NCBI RefSeq assembly: GCF_028649435.1
Contig: NZ_JAQSIN010000001.1
Source: Curvibacter microcysteis
GTDB lineage: Bacteria > Pseudomonadota > Gammaproteobacteria > Burkholderiales > Burkholderiaceae_C
Strand: one strand, 5' to 3'
Length of the DNA: 64,000 nt
A program made the translations under genes and the position numbers. This document shows positions 17,016-25,336 of the stretch, in pieces. The notes under the pieces were generated by a model, which worked only from the letters and a program-made list of their open reading frames with translations, made no database searches and had not been told where the DNA came from. Numbering within the stretch: position 1 is the stretch's first letter; each line of letters begins with the position of its first letter.

Positions 17016-17027
17016 GAGGTTCATTCC

Positions 17028-17693
17028 ATGTTCAAAGACATTCGTGCCGTGCTGTTTGACCTGGACGGCACCTTGGTGGACAGCGCCCCCGACCTGGGGG
17101 CTGCCGCTGACAAAATGCGGCTGGATCGTGGTCTGCCATCGCTGCCCTATGAGCGCTACCGCCCCATGGCAGGCGCCGGCGCCCGGGGCATGCTGGGTGA
17201 AGCCTTTGGCATCACCCCCGAGCACGAGACCTTTGCGGCCTTGCGCGAAGAGTTTTTTCAAAACTACGAGGCGCGGCTGACCGAGCTGACCACCGTGTTT
17301 GACGGCGTGCCTGAACTGGTGGCGACGCTGGTCAGCCGCAAGCTGCCCTGGGGGGTGGTCACCAATAAGTCGGCGCGATTTACCGTGCCTCTGACGCAGG
17401 CCATGCCCTTGTTCAGCAGCGCGGCAGCCGTGGTCAGTGGTGACACCACCCCCTTCGCCAAGCCGCACCCTGAGCCCTTGTATGAGGCCGCCCGTCGCCT
17501 GGGATTGGCGCCTGAGCATTGCCTTTATGTCGGAGATGACGAGCGAGACATCGTCGCCGGCCTCGCCGCTGGCATGCGCACCGTGGCGGCTTGCTATGGC
17601 TATTTGGGCCAGAAAACCGATACCCAGGCCTGGGGGGCGCATGCGGAAATTAAATCTCCGCTGCAGCTCTTGCAATGGTTGCCCGAGGCCTAA
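17028..17693 (+). CDS. gph: phosphoglycolate phosphatase (HAD family)
   Basis: 221 residues. HAD motif I is LFDLDGTLVDSAPDLG, with the nucleophile and acid-base aspartates. Motif II is the threonine of GVVTNKS, motif III the lysine of FAKPHPEP, and motif IV is YVGDDERDI. It dephosphorylates 2-phosphoglycolate from DNA repair or oxygenation side reactions. N-acetylmuramic acid 6-phosphatase (MupP) is a close relative often found next to ubiG, and is the main alternative. The stop is 12 bases before the tmRNA gene. Confidence 0.88.
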   Translation: MFKDIRAVLFDLDGTLVDSAPDLGAAADKMRLDRGLPSLPYERYRPMAGAGARGMLGEAFGITPEHETFAALREEFFQNYEARLTELTTVFDGVPELVATLVSRKLPWGVVTNKSARFTVPLTQAMPLFSSAAAVVSGDTTPFAKPHPEPLYEAARRLGLAPEHCLYVGDDERDIVAGLAAGMRTVAACYGYLGQKTDTQAWGAHAEIKSPLQLLQWLPEA

Positions 17694-17705
17694 AATAGAG
17701 GGTCT

Positions 17706-18082
17706 GGGGCTGCATTGGTTTCGACGTGGGTTCGGACGCGCAGCAGGGCATGTCGAGGTTCAGTCACCTCGTTAAACAGCTGAAAAAAACTAACTGCAAA
17801 CGACGAACGTTTCGCACTCGCCGCTTAAACACCGGTGAGCCTCACAACAGTCGGCCAATGGGCTGGGCAAGGGTGTCGCAAGACGTCCAGGCTGTGGGGT
17901 AATTTTCATTGGCTGGTTCTGTGCCGGGTACCTTGGTATGGAACGAGAAAATAGGGTGCTGGCGTCTTGATCAGCGTGCGACTGCGCGGTTCAGGGTGTG
18001 AGACTCAAATCAGATCGCTAAACATGTAGAACTGTTCGAAGAAGGCTTGCGGACGGGGGTTCAAATCCCCCCAGCTCCACCA
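17706..18082 (+). ncRNA. ssrA: transfer-messenger RNA (tmRNA)
   Basis: The 5' end GGGGCTGCATTGGTTTCGAC and the 3' end (T-arm GGTTCAAATCC, then CAGCTCCACCA) form the tRNA-Ala-like domain; the acceptor arms pair GGGGCTG with CAGCTCC. The tag frame at 17796-17828 reads ANDERFALAA followed by TAA, a normal betaproteobacterial proteolysis tag. The RNA is about 377 nt, one piece and not permuted. CCA is encoded. It rescues stalled ribosomes together with SmpB (not in this window). No integrase follows, although ssrA is a common island insertion site. Confidence 0.96.
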
Positions 18083-18093
18083 ACATAACGTCC

Positions 18094-18129
18094 AAGGGCG
18101 TTCACCAACATCCGGTGAACGCCCTTTTT
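18094..18129 (+). terminator. intrinsic terminator of ssrA
   Basis: A 13-bp stem (AAGGGCGTTCACC / GGTGAACGCCCTT) with a 7-base loop is followed by TTT, 12 bases beyond the tmRNA CCA end. Confidence 0.88.
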
Positions 18130-18220
18130 CATTGGGGGGCCATGCCCAGTGGCAGCCATGCTCGTGCGATGGGGGCCAGGCAGTCGATGCACCGACATGC
18201 ATCACCTGCCACGGCAGGTT

Positions 18221-19651
18221 TCAACGCCCTGAATCCAATTGCTTCAAAGCGGCGTGCAGGGCTTGGCTGAACCGCGGATCCATCACGGCACCCACGTTGT
18301 AGCGTGACCAGGGCGAGACCACGGCGGTATCGACGTTGAATATCCTGCCGGGGGCCAATCGGATGTTTTGAGGCAGCAGTGCGGTGGCCAGGGCCATCGA
18401 ATCCTCGACCCCAGGCAGCGAGGCCCACAGGTAAAGCGATTGGGCACTCGGTGCGAACAGGGTCGCCCCCACTGAATCGAACAGGGCTCGCGCACCCTCG
18501 GTTGCGGCGCCCAGCCGGCTGCGCAAGCGTGTCAGGTGCCGCTGGTAATGGCCCTCGCTGAGCATCACGTCCACGGTGCGCTCGCAGTACTCGGAACTGC
18601 TCACATGGATCAAGGCCTTCAGGTCGGCCAAGTCACTGGCCAGATCCGCGCCGCAGGCGATGAAGCCCACCCGCAGGGCGGCCGAGAACGATTTCGAAAA
18701 GCTGCCGATGTAGATCGTTCGTTCCAATTGGTCCAGCGATGCCAGGCGCGGAGACGAGGTGGGCTTGAAGTCGGCCAAGGGGTCGTTCTCCACCATCAGC
18801 AGATCGTACTTTTGAGCCAGTTGCAGCACGCGAAAAGCCTTGGCGGCGGACAGGTCCGACCCCGTGGGGTTGTGGGCGAGCGATTGGGTGAAGAACAGCC
18901 GAGGCCGGTGGGTGATCAGCAGTTGCTCCAGCGCATCCAAGTCCGGCCCGTCGTGCAGGCGCGGCACCCCCAGCACCTCAGCGCTGGCCATTTTCAATTT
19001 GCCAAACAGGGGGTAGTAGCCAGGGTCATCGACCAACACCTTCCCGCCGGGGGGCACGAAGTAGCGAATCACGATGTCCATGGCTTCGTTGGCGCCGTGC
19101 GTCAGCACAATTTGTCGTGGCGCCACACCGATGCCAAAGTCGGCCAGCTTGCGCACCAGGTGTTCCCGCAGTGGGGCATAGCCAAAGCGGCTGCCATAGC
19201 GGAACAGCGAGCCCAGGCCGGTGCGCACCACTTTCTGGTGGTACTTGTCCAGCCGCACATCTGCCAACCATTCGACGGGTGGAAAGCCATCGGCCACGGC
19301 CACGGCGCCTGGCTCGGTCTTGAGCTGCTCGCGCATCAACCAGACGATGTCGATCGCGCGTCCCAGGCTCCCGGCCTCGTCATCGGCCGCCTTGGAGGGT
19401 GGCTTGTCGACCACGAAATAACCGGCACCACGACGAGGCTCGATCAACCCGCGCGACACCAGCAATTCAAAGGCCGTGACCACCGTGTTCTTGGCGTATT
19501 TGTGCAGCGCGGCCATCTCGCGCAGCGAGGGCAGTTTGTCACCGACCTGGTAGGCGCCATCGCGAATCTGTCGCTCAATGTCGTCGGCCACTGAAACGGG
19601 CAGGGTGCCTTTGCGAGCGCGGCGTGTCTGAGGTGTTCCTTCGACTGTCAT
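18221..19651 (-). CDS. MocR-type regulator (GntR winged helix plus aminotransferase-like domain)
   Basis: 476 residues. A GntR winged helix (about 14-80) contains DKLPSLREMAALHKYAKNT and SRGLIEPRRGAGYFV. A fold-type I aminotransferase-like domain (about 110-470) keeps the PLP lysine in GSFSKSFSAALRVG and the aspartate region VDDPGYYP. MocR proteins use bound PLP as an effector-sensing or catalytic site. It is divergent from the mevalonate operon, with palindromes between, so it is the likely regulator of that operon. The ATG at 19651 was chosen; another in-frame ATG at 19669 would add six residues. Neither has a good Shine-Dalgarno, so the mRNA may be nearly leaderless. Confidence 0.88.
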   Translation of the reverse strand: MTVEGTPQTRRARKGTLPVSVADDIERQIRDGAYQVGDKLPSLREMAALHKYAKNTVVTAFELLVSRGLIEPRRGAGYFVVDKPPSKAADDEAGSLGRAIDIVWLMREQLKTEPGAVAVADGFPPVEWLADVRLDKYHQKVVRTGLGSLFRYGSRFGYAPLREHLVRKLADFGIGVAPRQIVLTHGANEAMDIVIRYFVPPGGKVLVDDPGYYPLFGKLKMASAEVLGVPRLHDGPDLDALEQLLITHRPRLFFTQSLAHNPTGSDLSAAKAFRVLQLAQKYDLLMVENDPLADFKPTSSPRLASLDQLERTIYIGSFSKSFSAALRVGFIACGADLASDLADLKALIHVSSSEYCERTVDVMLSEGHYQRHLTRLRSRLGAATEGARALFDSVGATLFAPSAQSLYLWASLPGVEDSMALATALLPQNIRLAPGRIFNVDTAVVSPWSRYNVGAVMDPRFSQALHAALKQLDSGR

Positions 19652-19745
19652 GGTCAAACTATGACACATCGTCGATCAGAGCCCTGAGGAGGATCTGTTT
19701 GGTCAAACTGTACCTTTTTAATTTGGTACAGAAAAAGTACAGTTT
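19646..19745. promoter_or_regulatory. divergent control region with palindromic MocR operator candidate
   Basis: Three related half-sites lie upstream of mvaA: AAACTGTACC (19705-19714), GGTACAG (19725-19731) and GTACAGTTT (19737-19745). The outer two form an inverted repeat, AAACTGTAC against GTACAGTTT. A second inverted repeat, TGTCAT with ATGACA (19646-19666), covers the regulator's start codon. The region is AT-rich compared with its surroundings. Sites of this layout suit a MocR dimer that controls both directions. Binding is inferred. Confidence 0.6.
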
Positions 19746-19779
19746 GCCCATACCGTATCACTCACTCCTGCGATATCCC

Positions 19780-21063
19780 ATGGTCGACTCCCGCCTCCCT
19801 AACTTTCGTTCCCTCACCCCTGCCCAGCGCGTTGAACATCTTGCGCGCATCACTGACCTGTCGGAGGACGAAGTTGCCCTGATCACCCAGCCCGGTGCGC
19901 TCAGCGTCGAGCGTGCCAACGGCATGGTGGAAAACGTCATCGGCACCTTTGAACTGCCCTTGGGGGTTGGCGGCAACTTCCAAGTCAATGGCCGCGACGT
20001 CCTGGTGCCCATGGTGGTTGAAGAGCCCTCGGTGGTGGCTGCAGCCTCGTACATGGCCAAGCTGGCCCGCGACTGCGGCGGTTTCCAGACCTCCAGCACG
20101 GGGCCGCTGATGCGCGCCCAGGTCCAGGTCCTCGGCATCACCGACCCCTATGGCGCCCGGCTTGCGCTCCTGAAGCACCGTGATGAGATCCTGGCGCTTG
20201 CCAACAGTCGCGACAAGGTCCTCATCGGCCTGGGCGGTGGCTGCCGCGACATCGAGGTCCATGTGTTTCCCGACACCGCTCGCGGGCCCATGATCGTCAT
20301 GCACTTGATCGTTGATGTGCGCGATGCGATGGGTGCCAACACCGTCAACACCATGGCGGAGTCGGTGTCGCCTCTGGTCGAGAAGCTCACGGCTGGCACG
20401 GTGCGGCTGCGCATCCTGTCGAACCTGGCGGACCTGCGCCTGTCCCGAGCCCGCGTGCGGCTCACACCTGCCGTGTTGCGGACCCCTGAACGCAGTGGCG
20501 AGGAGATCATTGAAGGCGTGCTGGATGCCTACACCTTTGCGGCCATCGACCCCTACCGTGCGGCCACACACAACAAGGGCATCATGAATGGCATCGACCC
20601 CGTCATCGTCGCCACCGGCAACGATTGGCGTGCGGTGGAGGCGGGCGCCCATGCCTATGCCTGCCGCTCGGGGCGCTACACCTCGCTGACGACCTGGGAG
20701 AAAGACACCCAGGGCGCGTTGGTGGGCACGATCGAGATGCCCATGCCCGTGGGCCTGGTGGGGGGGGCGACCAAGACCCATCCGCTGGCCCAGTTGTCGC
20801 TCAAGATCATGGGCGTCCAGTCTGCACAAGAGCTGGGTGAAGTGGCGGTTGCCGTCGGCTTGGCGCAGAACCTGGGGGCATTGCGTGCCTTGGCCACCGA
20901 GGGGATTCAGCGCGGCCACATGGCCTTGCACGCCCGCAACATTGCGCTGGTGGCGGGGGCCACCGGCGACGAAATCGACGCTGTCGCCAAGCGCATGGCT
21001 GCGGAGCACGATGTGCGCACAGACCGCGCGTTGGCCCTGTTGGAAGAACTGCGCCGCCAGTGA
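19780..21063 (+). CDS. mvaA: class II (degradative) hydroxymethylglutaryl-CoA reductase
   Basis: 427 residues, against 428 in the mevalonate-degrading Pseudomonas mevalonii enzyme as I recall it, with very similar blocks. Visible are ENVIGTFELPLGVGGNF, the catalytic glutamate near 82 (VVEEPSVVAAAS), Lys266 (THNKGIMNG), Asp282 (ATGNDWRAVEAG) and His380 (RGHMALHAR). DVRDAMGANTVNTMAE carries the aspartate linked to NAD preference. In this role it oxidises mevalonate plus CoA to HMG-CoA with NAD+. The ATG opens MVDSRLPNF and lacks a clear Shine-Dalgarno. It heads an operon with a Bug receptor and HMG-CoA lyase, which supports catabolism rather than isoprenoid synthesis. Confidence 0.93.
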   Translation: MVDSRLPNFRSLTPAQRVEHLARITDLSEDEVALITQPGALSVERANGMVENVIGTFELPLGVGGNFQVNGRDVLVPMVVEEPSVVAAASYMAKLARDCGGFQTSSTGPLMRAQVQVLGITDPYGARLALLKHRDEILALANSRDKVLIGLGGGCRDIEVHVFPDTARGPMIVMHLIVDVRDAMGANTVNTMAESVSPLVEKLTAGTVRLRILSNLADLRLSRARVRLTPAVLRTPERSGEEIIEGVLDAYTFAAIDPYRAATHNKGIMNGIDPVIVATGNDWRAVEAGAHAYACRSGRYTSLTTWEKDTQGALVGTIEMPMPVGLVGGATKTHPLAQLSLKIMGVQSAQELGEVAVAVGLAQNLGALRALATEGIQRGHMALHARNIALVAGATGDEIDAVAKRMAAEHDVRTDRALALLEELRRQ

Positions 21064-21161
21064 TTCCGCCCACCGCAGTTGTTACCAGTGGGGCGGCTGG
21101 ATAACCAGAACTCGAAGCCCGCGAGACTTTTCACCCATTCCATCATTCGGAGACTATCGAC

Positions 21162-22154
21162 ATGACACAAGCTCAGTTCAAGCGCCGCTCGGTGCTCGGC
21201 TCCCTCGGCGCCACGATGCTGTCGACCTTGGCCCCCCCTGCGTTCGCCCAGGGCAGTGCATTTCCCAATCGGCCCATCAAGATCATCGTGCCCTGGGCTG
21301 CCGGTGGGGGCGGCGATGTGATTGTCCGCCTCATGGGCACCAGCCTTCAAAAGCGCCTGGGCCAGGCCATCGTGGTCGATAACCGCCCTGGTGCCGTCGG
21401 CACCATCGGCAGCGTGGTGGCTGCGCGCAGCCCGGCCGATGGCTACACCTTGGTGTACGGTGGCATGGAGTCGCACACCATCGCGCCCCAGGCCATGAAG
21501 AAGGCGCCTTACGACCCCCGCAAGGAGTTTGTCGCCATCGCACCCTTGGGCTTTTTCCCTGCCGCGCTGGTCGTGAGTGCTGCTCACCCCGCCAAGAACC
21601 TGAATCAGTTCTTGCAAATGGCGAAAGAGGCCAAAACCCCCATGAGTTTCGGCTCGTGGAGCACCGCGACCTCTGGGCATCTGATGATGGAAGCCCTCAA
21701 AGAGGCCAAGGGGGTGGACTTGCTGCATGTGCCTTACAACGGCACCGCCCCCCTGCTGCAGGCCCAGTTGTCCCAACAAGTCGACTGCTCGATCAACGTG
21801 CTGTCCACGGTCGAGCCTCACCTGCGCAACGGTGCCCTGCGCTTGCTGGCGATCTCCATGCCCCAACGCCTACCGGAGTTTGCGGATGTGCCCACCCTGA
21901 AGGAAATCGGGCTCAACGTCGAGCGCGGCCCATGGGTCGGTATCTTTGGCCCGGCTGGCATGCCCGCAGACGTGCTCGCCCGTGTGCACGAAGCGGTCGA
22001 TGCCACCCTCAAAGAACCGGCCATCGTCGAGCAGACCAAGAAGATGTTCTTTGTGGTCGAGCACATGGACCAGCGTGCCTACCAAAACTTCTACCTCAGC
22101 GAGATTGACCGCTGGGGCCAGTACATCAAAACCGCCAAGATCACCATCGAGTGA
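21162..22154 (+). CDS. Bug-family periplasmic substrate-binding protein, mevalonate operon
   Basis: 330 residues. The N-terminus KRRSVLGSLGATML with an AFAQ cleavage site is a signal peptide that could use the Tat route. The Bug (TctC) fold follows: FPNRPIKIIVPWAAGGGGD, the ligand-contacting VVDNRPGAVGTIG and ADGYTLVYG. Bug proteins bind small carboxylates for tripartite tricarboxylate transporters; no membrane TctA or TctB gene is nearby. From its position between mvaA and mvaB it may bind mevalonate or a related hydroxyacid. That substrate is inferred from context only. Confidence 0.88.
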   Translation: MTQAQFKRRSVLGSLGATMLSTLAPPAFAQGSAFPNRPIKIIVPWAAGGGGDVIVRLMGTSLQKRLGQAIVVDNRPGAVGTIGSVVAARSPADGYTLVYGGMESHTIAPQAMKKAPYDPRKEFVAIAPLGFFPAALVVSAAHPAKNLNQFLQMAKEAKTPMSFGSWSTATSGHLMMEALKEAKGVDLLHVPYNGTAPLLQAQLSQQVDCSINVLSTVEPHLRNGALRLLAISMPQRLPEFADVPTLKEIGLNVERGPWVGIFGPAGMPADVLARVHEAVDATLKEPAIVEQTKKMFFVVEHMDQRAYQNFYLSEIDRWGQYIKTAKITIE

Positions 22155-22209
22155 ACACAGGAACCTTGGCCTAGGCCAGTTGGCGGGCCACCTGGCTTGC
22201 CGCGTTCCG

Positions 22210-22241
22210 ACTGGCCTGCGCCTTGGGTGGCGCAGGCCAGT
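22210..22241 (+). promoter_or_regulatory. 13-bp stem-loop just before mvaB
   Basis: ACTGGCCTGCGCC pairs perfectly with GGCGCAGGCCAGT around the loop TTGGGT, ending 13 bases before the mvaB ATG. There is no T run. It could attenuate transcription, protect the upstream mRNA or slow initiation on mvaB. A 12-base palindrome (TGGCCTAGGCCA) lies at 22167-22178 in the same gap. Confidence 0.55.
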
Positions 22242-22254
22242 CCCATGAGGTTCC

Positions 22255-23196
22255 ATGAGCGAATTCATCAAAATTGTGGAAGTCGGCCCCCGTGACGGGC
22301 TGCAAAACGAGAAGCAGCCCATCGACGTGGACATCAAGGTCGGACTGGTCCAGCGGCTGGTGGATGCCGGCGTGCGCTACATCGAGGCGGCGTCCTTTGT
22401 GTCGCCCCGGTGGGTACCGCAAATGGCGGGCAGCGCGGAGGTGCTGCGGCGCGTGCCACGTGTGCCTGGTGTGCACTACAGCGCGCTCACGCCCAACCTT
22501 CAAGGGCTGGAGGCTGCCCTGGCTGTCGGTTGCGAGGAAGTGGCGGTCTTTGGTTCGGCTTCAGAGTCGTTCTCGCAGCGCAACATCAACTGCTCCATTC
22601 GAGAGAGTCTGGCGCGTTTTCGTGCCGTCATCGACGGCGCGCGTGCCCATCGGGTGCGGGTTCGAGCTTATGTTTCTTGCGTGCTGGGCTGTCCCTACGA
22701 AGGGGATATCGCGCCGGCCAAAGTGGCCGAAGTGGCTCTCACTTTGCGTGAGATGGGCTGTGACGAAATCTCGCTGGGCGACACCATTGGGCGTGGCAAC
22801 CCGAACACCACGCGGCGCATGCTGGAGGCCTGTCTGTCGGTGCTGCCGGCATCTCAGTTGGCGGGCCATTACCACGACACCTATGGCATGGCCATTGCCA
22901 ACACGGTGGCTTCGCTGGACTTGGGCATCCGTGTTTTTGACAGCTCCGTCGCCGGGCTGGGGGGCTGTCCTTATGCCGTCGGCGCGTCGGGCAACGTCGC
23001 CACCGAAGAGGTGGTCTACCTCCTGCACAGCCTGGGGTACGAGACCGGCATCGATTTGTCCCAGTTGATCCAAGCCGGTGCCTACATCAGTGCTGCCCTG
23101 GGGCGCGATGTCTCTTCGCGTGTGGCGCGTGCCTGGGGTCACCCAGCTTCTCTGTCGCCGAACCAGCCTGCCACAACCCGGTGGCGACGCCCCTGA
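22255..23196 (+). CDS. mvaB: hydroxymethylglutaryl-CoA lyase
   Basis: 313 residues of a DRE-TIM metallolyase barrel. The N-terminal VEVGPRDGLQNE holds the catalytic Arg-Asp pair. AGHYHDTYGMA supplies the metal-binding histidines, and GLGGCPYAVGASGNVATEE carries the active-site loop cysteine. It cleaves HMG-CoA to acetyl-CoA and acetoacetate. Because mvaA makes HMG-CoA from mevalonate, the two give a complete short catabolic route into central metabolism. The lyase is also used in leucine degradation, but no leucine-pathway genes are adjacent. Confidence 0.94.
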   Translation: MSEFIKIVEVGPRDGLQNEKQPIDVDIKVGLVQRLVDAGVRYIEAASFVSPRWVPQMAGSAEVLRRVPRVPGVHYSALTPNLQGLEAALAVGCEEVAVFGSASESFSQRNINCSIRESLARFRAVIDGARAHRVRVRAYVSCVLGCPYEGDIAPAKVAEVALTLREMGCDEISLGDTIGRGNPNTTRRMLEACLSVLPASQLAGHYHDTYGMAIANTVASLDLGIRVFDSSVAGLGGCPYAVGASGNVATEEVVYLLHSLGYETGIDLSQLIQAGAYISAALGRDVSSRVARAWGHPASLSPNQPATTRWRRP

Positions 23197-23435
23197 GGGG
23201 CATCGCATCCACCTGCGAGGTGCCTGAACCTGGGGGCCGTGCAGGGCCATTCCGAGCTTGATCCCGGGCTCTGGCAGGAGTCTGCTTCAATGCCGGTGGT
23301 CAGGTCGGGCCGAGCCCTTGGCGCGGGCGAAGCTGCGGCCTGGGTGGCGTTCGCCTGATTTGGCTCTCACGGGGCCCCGCCCCGCAGGCTCTGGCCGGAC
23401 TTTTTCATTCACCCTCACTGACAGACCCACAGTTC

Positions 23436-23813
23436 ATGCCCTCCGACACCGCTTTGACCCCACCCCTGCTGGACCCGGGTGCACACTCCCGCGTGATTGA
23501 GATGGCCTGGCAGGACGAGGTCTCTTTTGAGGCCATTGAGTTGCAATATGGCCTGTCTGAGGCGGCGGTCATTGCCCTGATGCGCCGCAGCCTGCGGCCT
23601 TCTTCTTTTCGGCTGTGGCGTCAGCGGGTCACTGGGCGCAGCAGCAAACATGCTGTCTTGCACCGGCCGACCCGGCGCAGCGCCTTGCCAGGTGCACGTC
23701 GCGCCACGGACCCCGCGAGGGCCTTGCTGGAGGACGACGGGAATCAGCTGCTGGACGCCCCCGTGACCGAGTCTTGGCAGGACCCGACCACGCGAGCGCC
23801 GCTTTGGCTCTGA
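23436..23813 (+). CDS. TIGR03643 / DUF2805-like small conserved protein
   Basis: 125 residues. The core (about 18-75) reads RVIEMAWQDEVSFEAIELQ, then GLSEAAVIALMRRSLRPSS and FRLWRQRVTGRSSKH. I recognise this as the TIGR03643 / DUF2805 pattern, which looks helix-turn-helix-like; no function is established to my knowledge. The tail beyond about 85 is low-complexity and less certain. It follows mvaB by 239 bases in which I see no other gene. Confidence 0.78.
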   Translation: MPSDTALTPPLLDPGAHSRVIEMAWQDEVSFEAIELQYGLSEAAVIALMRRSLRPSSFRLWRQRVTGRSSKHAVLHRPTRRSALPGARRATDPARALLEDDGNQLLDAPVTESWQDPTTRAPLWL

Positions 23814-23874
23814 ACTTCCGTCACTCCGGTCGGTGGGCCGGTTCGGCCTTCATGCCACGGGCCGTGGCTTGGGC

Positions 23875-24297
23875 TCAGTCGCCCAACACCCGGGCGCGGG
23901 CGACCAATTCTTCAAACAAGGCGTCCAGTGCCTTGGGGCGCATCGCATAGGGGTCAAACTGCGCCGACGGAGAGTAAGACAGGAGCACGGCCAGGTTGTC
24001 GGCGGTGGCCGGCACCAGTCCCATGTGCCAGCCGCCAAAGAGCCGGCGCTCGATTTCGGCAAAGTTCAACAGCGCGGGTTGGTGGTGCCGTGGGTCCAAC
24101 AGGATGCGGTGGTACAGGGTGTTGACGGGCATCAGGCCCCCCTCCAGGCACTGCAGAAAGAGGCCATCCACCAGCAGCAGCGTGCCGGTGATGCCCAACT
24201 GAGCGTTGTTGCGTTTGGAGGCGCGCAGGATGTCCTTGATATCGGCGGGCCCCAGGCTGCCTTTGACGCGGCTCGCATAGGTCAAACGGATGAGCAT
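23875..24297 (-). CDS. stand-alone BLUF-domain blue-light photoreceptor
   Basis: 140 residues, almost all one BLUF domain. The flavin-photocycle residues are present: Tyr7 (RLTYASR), Asn31 (KRNNAQLGITG), Gln49 (FLQCLEGG), and Trp90 with Met92 in GGWHMGL. BLUF proteins bind FAD and respond to blue light. With no fused output domain, this one must act through a partner protein. The ATG at 24297 is chosen because the domain begins there; a frame opening ten codons earlier adds unlike sequence. It lies downstream of, and on the same strand as, a LysR gene, with 115 bases between. Confidence 0.9.
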   Translation of the reverse strand: MLIRLTYASRVKGSLGPADIKDILRASKRNNAQLGITGTLLLVDGLFLQCLEGGLMPVNTLYHRILLDPRHHQPALLNFAEIERRLFGGWHMGLVPATADNLAVLLSYSPSAQFDPYAMRPKALDALFEELVARARVLGD

Positions 24298-24412
24298 GGG
24301 GGCCTGCTTTCTGGTGGTGAGACGCAAAGTCTAATCAGGCCTCCCGACCCGCGCTGGCGCAGGGGCTTGGGGCCTGTCGCCGCGAGCGATTGCGCGACAG
24401 CGCTGTGCTGGT

Positions 24413-25336
24413 TCAGTCCTGGCTTTCTGTCCCAAGAGGGGGCGCCCAGCCCGCCGACCTGGCGAGCAGATGGGCCTGAAACACCCGGGCGATGGGGGTC
24501 CACTGTTTGCCCTTTTGCCGCACCAGGTGCCAGCTGGACGCCAGTGGAAAGCCCTGCACGTCCAACACTGCCACGCCGTGGGCTGCCGGCTGGCCTGCCA
24601 AGGCGTGACGTGACAGCACCGACAAGCCCAGGTCGCCTGCCACGGCTTCTTTGACGGCTTCGTTGCTGCCCAATTCCAGGCGAAGCTGGGGCTTGAAGCG
24701 CTGGCGCTTGAAGTGCGCATCCACCGCCATGCGTGTACCCGAACCGCGCTCGCGCAGGATGAAGCGCTGGGCACTCAGGTCCTGCAGCGTCAACGGACCC
24801 TGCGAGGCCAGGGGATGGCTTTGCGCGGCAATCACCACCAGCGGATTGGGCAGAAACACCTGGTCCTCCAAGTCCATGTCAGCCGGCGGCATGGACATGA
24901 TGTAGAGGTCGTCTCGGTTGTCGCGCAGGCGCTGCACCACGCCATCGCGGTTCAGCACTTCGAGGGCGATGTCGATCTCCGGGTACTGCGCGCAAAAACT
25001 GCCCAACAGCCGGGGCACAAAGTACTTGGCGGTGCTGACCACGGCCACCCGAAGCTGGCCGCGCGTCAGTCCCTGGGTGGCGTCGATGCGTTGCTCGAAC
25101 GCGGCCCATTCGTCCTGGATGGCGCGCGCTGTGCGCGCCAGATCCCGACCCGCGTCGGTCAGGTGCACGCGCTTGGCAATCACTTCATACAGCGGCAAAC
25201 CTACCGAGTCAGACACCTCTTTCAGTTGCATCGATGCGGTGGGTTGCGTCACATGGCAGGCCTGGGCGGCGCGGCTGACGCTGCCGGTGTCAGCCAAGGC
25301 CAGAAAGAGCTTCAACTGCCGAAAAGTGATGTTCAT
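24413..25336 (-). CDS. LysR-family regulator of the CbbR/CmpR type, next to SbtA
   Basis: 307 residues. The winged helix (about 1-62) contains ITFRQLKLFLALADTGSVS and AACHVTQPTASMQLKEV-like blocks. The effector domain (about 90-295) includes LRVAVVSTAKYFVPRLLGSF, typical of CbbR/CmpR-like carbon regulators. It is divergent from an SbtA-type bicarbonate transporter with palindromes in the 86-base gap, so it most likely controls that gene. Effectors of this group are often carbon metabolites; the effector here is unknown. The ATG at 25336 gives the normal LysR N-terminus. Confidence 0.9.
   Translation of the reverse strand: MNITFRQLKLFLALADTGSVSRAAQACHVTQPTASMQLKEVSDSVGLPLYEVIAKRVHLTDAGRDLARTARAIQDEWAAFEQRIDATQGLTRGQLRVAVVSTAKYFVPRLLGSFCAQYPEIDIALEVLNRDGVVQRLRDNRDDLYIMSMPPADMDLEDQVFLPNPLVVIAAQSHPLASQGPLTLQDLSAQRFILRERGSGTRMAVDAHFKRQRFKPQLRLELGSNEAVKEAVAGDLGLSVLSRHALAGQPAAHGVAVLDVQGFPLASSWHLVRQKGKQWTPIARVFQAHLLARSAGWAPPLGTESQD

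Noticed and set aside
15474..17675. A 733-codon minus-strand frame across the ompA-like, ubiG and gph genes
   Set aside because: Its sequence mirrors the real genes on the plus strand; the serine-glycine run is antisense of the alanine-proline linker.
17706..18220. Genomic island at the ssrA 3' end
   Set aside because: ssrA is a frequent attachment site, but no integrase or repeated tmRNA end follows; only a terminator and the MocR gene do.
19780..21063. HMG-CoA reductase as an isoprenoid-synthesis enzyme
   Set aside because: Sequence is class II with the NAD-type aspartate region, and it is linked to HMG-CoA lyase, which points to breakdown of mevalonate.
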